Shown: in pieces, positions 13,237 to 15,272 of the stretch
Layout: each line of letters opens with the position of its first letter
Numbering within the stretch: position 1 is the stretch's first letter
DNA from: Streptomyces sp. NRRL WC-3549
Lineage (GTDB): Bacteria > Actinomycetota > Actinomycetes > Streptomycetales > Streptomycetaceae
NCBI RefSeq assembly: GCF_000721935.1
Contig: NZ_KL585406.1
Coordinates: 62,081 to 77,352 of the forward strand
Length of the DNA: 15,272 nt
Direction: 5' to 3'
Translations under genes and position numbers: made by a program
Notes under the pieces: model-generated
The model's input: the letters and a program-made list of their open reading frames with translations, nothing else
The model's database searches: none
What the model was told of the DNA's origin: nothing

Positions 13237-14037
13237 GTGCTCGTGCTGTTGCCGCCCTCCGAAGGAAAGGCCGCACCGGGGCGCGGAGCACCCTTGAAGC
13301 CCGAGTCCCTGTCCCTGCCCGGCCTGGCCGAGGCGCGGGCGGCGGTCCTGGACGAGCTGGTCGAGCTGTGCGCGGGCGACGAGGAGAAGGCCCGCGAGGT
13401 GCTCGGTCTGAGCGAGGGGCTGCGGGGCGAGGTCGCCAAGAACGCGGAGCTGCGGACGGCCGCGGCCCGGCCCGCGGGGGAGATCTACACCGGGGTGCTG
13501 TACGACGCGCTCGGCCTGGCCACGCTGGACGCGGCGGCCGGTCGGCGGGCCCGTGCGTCGCTGCTGGTGTTCTCCGGGCTGTGGGGCGCGGTGCGCGTGG
13601 GCGACCGCATTCCGTCGTACCGCTGCTCGATGGGCGTGAAGCTGCCGGGGCTGGGGGCGCTCGGCGCGTACTGGCGCGGCCCCATGGCGTCGGTGATGCC
13701 GGAGGCGGCCGGGGACGGGCTGGTGCTGGACCTGCGGTCCGCCGCGTACACCGCCGCGTGGAAGCCGGCGGGCGAGGTGGCGGAGCGGACCGCGAGCGTG
13801 CGCGTGCTCCACTCGCGGATGGTCGACGGCGTGGAGAAGCGCTCCGTGGTCAGCCACTTCAACAAGGCCACCAAGGGCCGGATGGTCCGCGACCTGCTGA
13901 CCGCCGGGGCGCGGCCGAAGGACCCGGCGGAGCTGACGGAGGCGTTGCGGGACCTGGGGTACGTCGTCGAGGCGCAGTCCCCGGCGCGTCCGGGCCGGGC
14001 GTGGTCACTCGACGTGGTGGTCACCGAGATCCACTGA
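13237..14037 (+). CDS. yaaA: YaaA family protein (peroxide stress / DUF328)
   Basis: A 266-aa member of the YaaA/DUF328 family, cytoplasmic proteins linked in Escherichia coli to limiting free iron and DNA damage under peroxide stress. Seen: the typical N-terminus MLVLLPPSEGK, the central LLVFSGLWGAVRVGDRIPSY, RCSMGVKLPGLG, and the late VVSHFNKATKGRMVRDL. The start is the GTG at 13237, with GAAGGAGA ending six bases before it; the frame extends to 13060, but that part lies in rnpB and its promoter. It is divergent from rnpB and followed by eda after 103 bases. The last codons and stop form part of a 10-base tandem repeat. The molecular activity is still poorly defined for the family. Confidence 0.92.
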   Translation: MLVLLPPSEGKAAPGRGAPLKPESLSLPGLAEARAAVLDELVELCAGDEEKAREVLGLSEGLRGEVAKNAELRTAAARPAGEIYTGVLYDALGLATLDAAAGRRARASLLVFSGLWGAVRVGDRIPSYRCSMGVKLPGLGALGAYWRGPMASVMPEAAGDGLVLDLRSAAYTAAWKPAGEVAERTASVRVLHSRMVDGVEKRSVVSHFNKATKGRMVRDLLTAGARPKDPAELTEALRDLGYVVEAQSPARPGRAWSLDVVVTEIH

Positions 14038-14065
14038 GATCCGCTGAAATTCGCCGAGATCCGCT
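14026..14065. repeat. Four 10-base tandem repeats, consensus GAGATCCGCT
   Basis: The units are GAGATCCACT (14026-14035), GAGATCCGCT (14036-14045), GAAATTCGCC (14046-14055, diverged) and GAGATCCGCT (14056-14065). The first overlaps the yaaA stop codon; the rest lie between yaaA and eda. Confidence 0.75.
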
Positions 14066-14082
14066 GACACCGACGCCGAGGT

Positions 14083-14110
14083 GTTGCAGCATGCGCAACG
14101 CCCGTTGCGC
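14083..14110. promoter_or_regulatory. Candidate operator upstream of eda: three GTTGC half-sites
   Basis: GTTGC (14083-14087), GCAAC (14095-14099) and GTTGC (14104-14108) alternate in orientation. The last two form a perfect hairpin or dyad GCGCAACG-CC-CGTTGCGC (14093-14110). Repeated TTGCGCAA-like half-sites are typical of Lrp/AsnC-type binding, but the assignment is inference. It ends 30 bases before the eda start. Confidence 0.45.
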
Positions 14111-14140
14111 GGAGTGTGGGGTGCGCGGCAGGATGAGCGC

Positions 14141-14794
14141 ATGACCTCCCCCGCGCCCGCCGCCGTGCCCGCCTCCGCGTCCGTCCTGGACCTCGCCCCC
14201 GTCATCCCCGTCGTCGTCCTGGAGGACGCGGCCGACGCGGTTCCGCTGGCCAGGGCGCTGGTCGCGGGCGGGCTCCCGGCGATCGAGGTGACGCTGCGGA
14301 CGGCCGCCGCGCTCGACGCGATCCGGGCGATCGCCGCCGAGGTCCCCGAGGCCGTGGTGGGCGCCGGGACCGTGATCTCCGTGGCGAACGTGTCCGAGAC
14401 GGTCGCCGCCGGCGCCCGCTTCCTGGTCAGCCCCGGCTGGACGGACACGCTGCTGGACGCGCTGAAGGCGTCGGGGGTGCCGTTCCTGCCGGGGGTCTCG
14501 ACGACGTCCGAGGTGGTGGCGCTGCTGGAGCGCGGCGTCACGGAGATGAAGTTCTTCCCGGCCGAGGCGGCCGGCGGCACCGCCTATCTGAAGGCCCTGT
14601 CCTCGCCGCTGCCCCAGGCCCGGTTCTGCCCCACGGGCGGTGTCTCGCTCGCCTCCGCCCCGTCGTATCTGGCGTTGCCGAACGTCGGCTGCGTGGGCGG
14701 TAGTTGGATGGTCCCCGGGGACGCCGTGGCGGCGAAGGACTGGGCCCGGGTGGAGCGGCTGGCGGCCGAGGCCTCGGCGCTCGGGCGCGGTTGA
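14141..14794 (+). CDS. eda: 2-keto-3-deoxy-6-phosphogluconate (KDPG) aldolase family protein
   Basis: A 217-aa class I aldolase that cleaves 2-keto-3-deoxy-6-phosphogluconate to pyruvate and glyceraldehyde-3-phosphate (Entner-Doudoroff pathway), or a closely related 4-hydroxy-2-oxoglutarate aldolase. Seen: IPVVVLEDA at the first strand, the catalytic Glu in GLPAIEVTLRT, VGAGTVIS, the Schiff-base Lys in TEMKFFPAE, and the phosphate-binding PTGGVS and GGSWM. The length is normal. The ATG at 14141 (MTSPAP) is chosen over an upstream in-frame ATG at 14081 because AGGA lies just before it and the extension would cover the candidate operator. It is convergent with the phosphatase gene, with a shared terminator between them. 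Confidence 0.93.
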   Translation: MTSPAPAAVPASASVLDLAPVIPVVVLEDAADAVPLARALVAGGLPAIEVTLRTAAALDAIRAIAAEVPEAVVGAGTVISVANVSETVAAGARFLVSPGWTDTLLDALKASGVPFLPGVSTTSEVVALLERGVTEMKFFPAEAAGGTAYLKALSSPLPQARFCPTGGVSLASAPSYLALPNVGCVGGSWMVPGDAVAAKDWARVERLAAEASALGRG

Positions 14795-14832
14795 GGGCCG
14801 GGGCGCCGGGCGGGCCCACCCGGGCACGGTCG

Positions 14833-14860
14833 AGCCCCGGGGCGGGCCCGCCCCGGGGCT
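14833..14860. terminator. Bidirectional terminator between eda and the phosphatase gene
   Basis: A perfect palindrome with 14-base arms, AGCCCCGGGGCGGG (14833-14846) and CCCGCCCCGGGGCT (14847-14860). It lies 38 bases after the eda stop and touches the stop codon of the convergent gene, so it can serve both. Confidence 0.8.
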
Positions 14861-15249
14861 ACCGCAGGTGTGACGTGTCGTTCAGCAGCCGCAACGAGGG
14901 GTTGCCGTCCGCGTAGTACGCCACCGTCGAGACGGAAGCCGGTGCCAGCTCCATCCGGAACAGGGATTCCGGCGGGGCCCCCAGCGCCAGCCTGACCAGC
15001 GTCTTGATCGGCGTGACGTGGGTGACCAGGAGCGCGGTGCGGCCCGCGTACGCCGTGATCAGCCGGTCGCGGGTGGCCGACACCCGCTCGGCCACCTCCG
15101 TGAAGCTCTCGCCGCCGCCCGTGGGGGCCACGTCCGGGGAGGCGAGCCAGGCACTCAGGTCGGCGCCGAAGCGCTCCCGCACCTCGGCGAACGTCAGCCC
15201 CTCCCAGGCACCGAAGTCCGTCTCGCGCAGCCCTTCCTCGACACGGACC
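14859..15249 (-). CDS. Histidine phosphatase domain, C-terminal part (RNase H/acid phosphatase type), truncated
   Basis: About 129 residues of the C-terminal part are visible; the gene is cut by the contig end. Seen: LRETDFGAWEGLTFAEV, a typical first-half motif of phosphoglycerate-mutase-like phosphatases, GGGESFTEVAERV with the conserved Glu, and LLVTHVTPIKTLVRLALG with the second catalytic His. The N-terminal RHG motif and any RNase H domain would be upstream of the cut. In actinobacteria this sequence type is usually the C-terminal half of a bifunctional RNase H/acid phosphatase (alpha-ribazole phosphatase-like), and an eda neighbour fits my memory of the Streptomyces chromosome. The apparent ATG start within 15250-15272 is adaptor-derived and must be ignored. 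Confidence 0.85.
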
Positions 15250-15272
15250 CTGTCTCTTATACACATCTCTGA
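15250..15272. other. Nextera/Tn5 mosaic-end adaptor sequence (artefact)
   Basis: CTGTCTCTTATACACATCT at 15250-15268 is exactly the 19-base Tn5 mosaic end used in Nextera libraries, followed by CTGA. In translation it creates the well-known contaminant peptides MCIRDR, MYKRQ and VSYTHL at protein ends. It is not genomic. Confidence 0.95.

Noticed and set aside
13137..14144. Plus-strand 335-codon frame overlapping yaaA
   Set aside because: Gly/Arg/Ala-rich out-of-frame shadow of yaaA starting in the rnpB promoter.
1..15272. CRISPR array, insertion sequence or intact integrase
   Set aside because: No regularly spaced repeats with unique spacers, no transposase or integrase motifs seen; the resolvase-like protein lacks the catalytic motifs.

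Overview
The window is high-GC actinobacterial DNA, most likely Streptomyces. Coding frames have strongly G/C-biased third positions, GTG and TTG starts are common, and the right part carries an actinobacterial chromosomal block: RNase P RNA, YaaA, KDPG aldolase and an RNase H/acid-phosphatase-type histidine phosphatase. The last 19-23 bases are not genomic. They match the Nextera/Tn5 mosaic-end adaptor, so the right edge is a contig end carrying an artefact.

Layout, left to right. (1) Bases 1-6062, minus strand: a class I lanthipeptide operon of the FxLD type, read right to left. It encodes a protein-L-isoaspartate-methyltransferase-like enzyme, a 65-aa precursor peptide, a strand-specific hairpin, a full-length LanB dehydratase, a LanC cyclase, and the first 66 codons of a thiopeptide-type biosynthesis protein that runs off the left edge. 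The last three genes overlap end to start. LanB should dehydrate Ser/Thr in the core, LanC should close thioether rings, and the methyltransferase probably methylates a core Asp to give an aspartimide or isoaspartate. No transporter, leader protease or immunity gene is visible.

(2) Bases 6219-8232, minus strand: a terminator hairpin, a Cys-rich 219-aa protein of unknown function coupled to a DUF5999 protein, a 383-base gap with a structured leader and a long inverted repeat, a 35-aa single-membrane-segment microprotein with a TTG start, and a protein resembling a serine-recombinase catalytic domain with the active site apparently lost.

(3) Bases 8526-11169, plus strand, divergent from (2): an apparent operon of an XRE-type regulator with a TPR-like tail, a RibD C-terminal-type reductase and a cytidine-deaminase-fold enzyme. 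The latter two look like the separated halves of a riboflavin-type deaminase/reductase.

(4) Bases 11376-12485, minus strand: a decayed mini-operon with one intact orphan gene (106 aa) flanked by reading frames with apparent frameshifts and an in-frame stop. This suggests mobile-element remains or sequence errors.

(5) Bases 12578-15249: a cluster of short AGGGACTT-like repeats, the rnpB terminator and rnpB (minus), then yaaA and eda (plus), and a convergent truncated phosphatase. This is the conserved chromosomal side; the junction with accessory DNA appears to lie just past the rnpB terminator.
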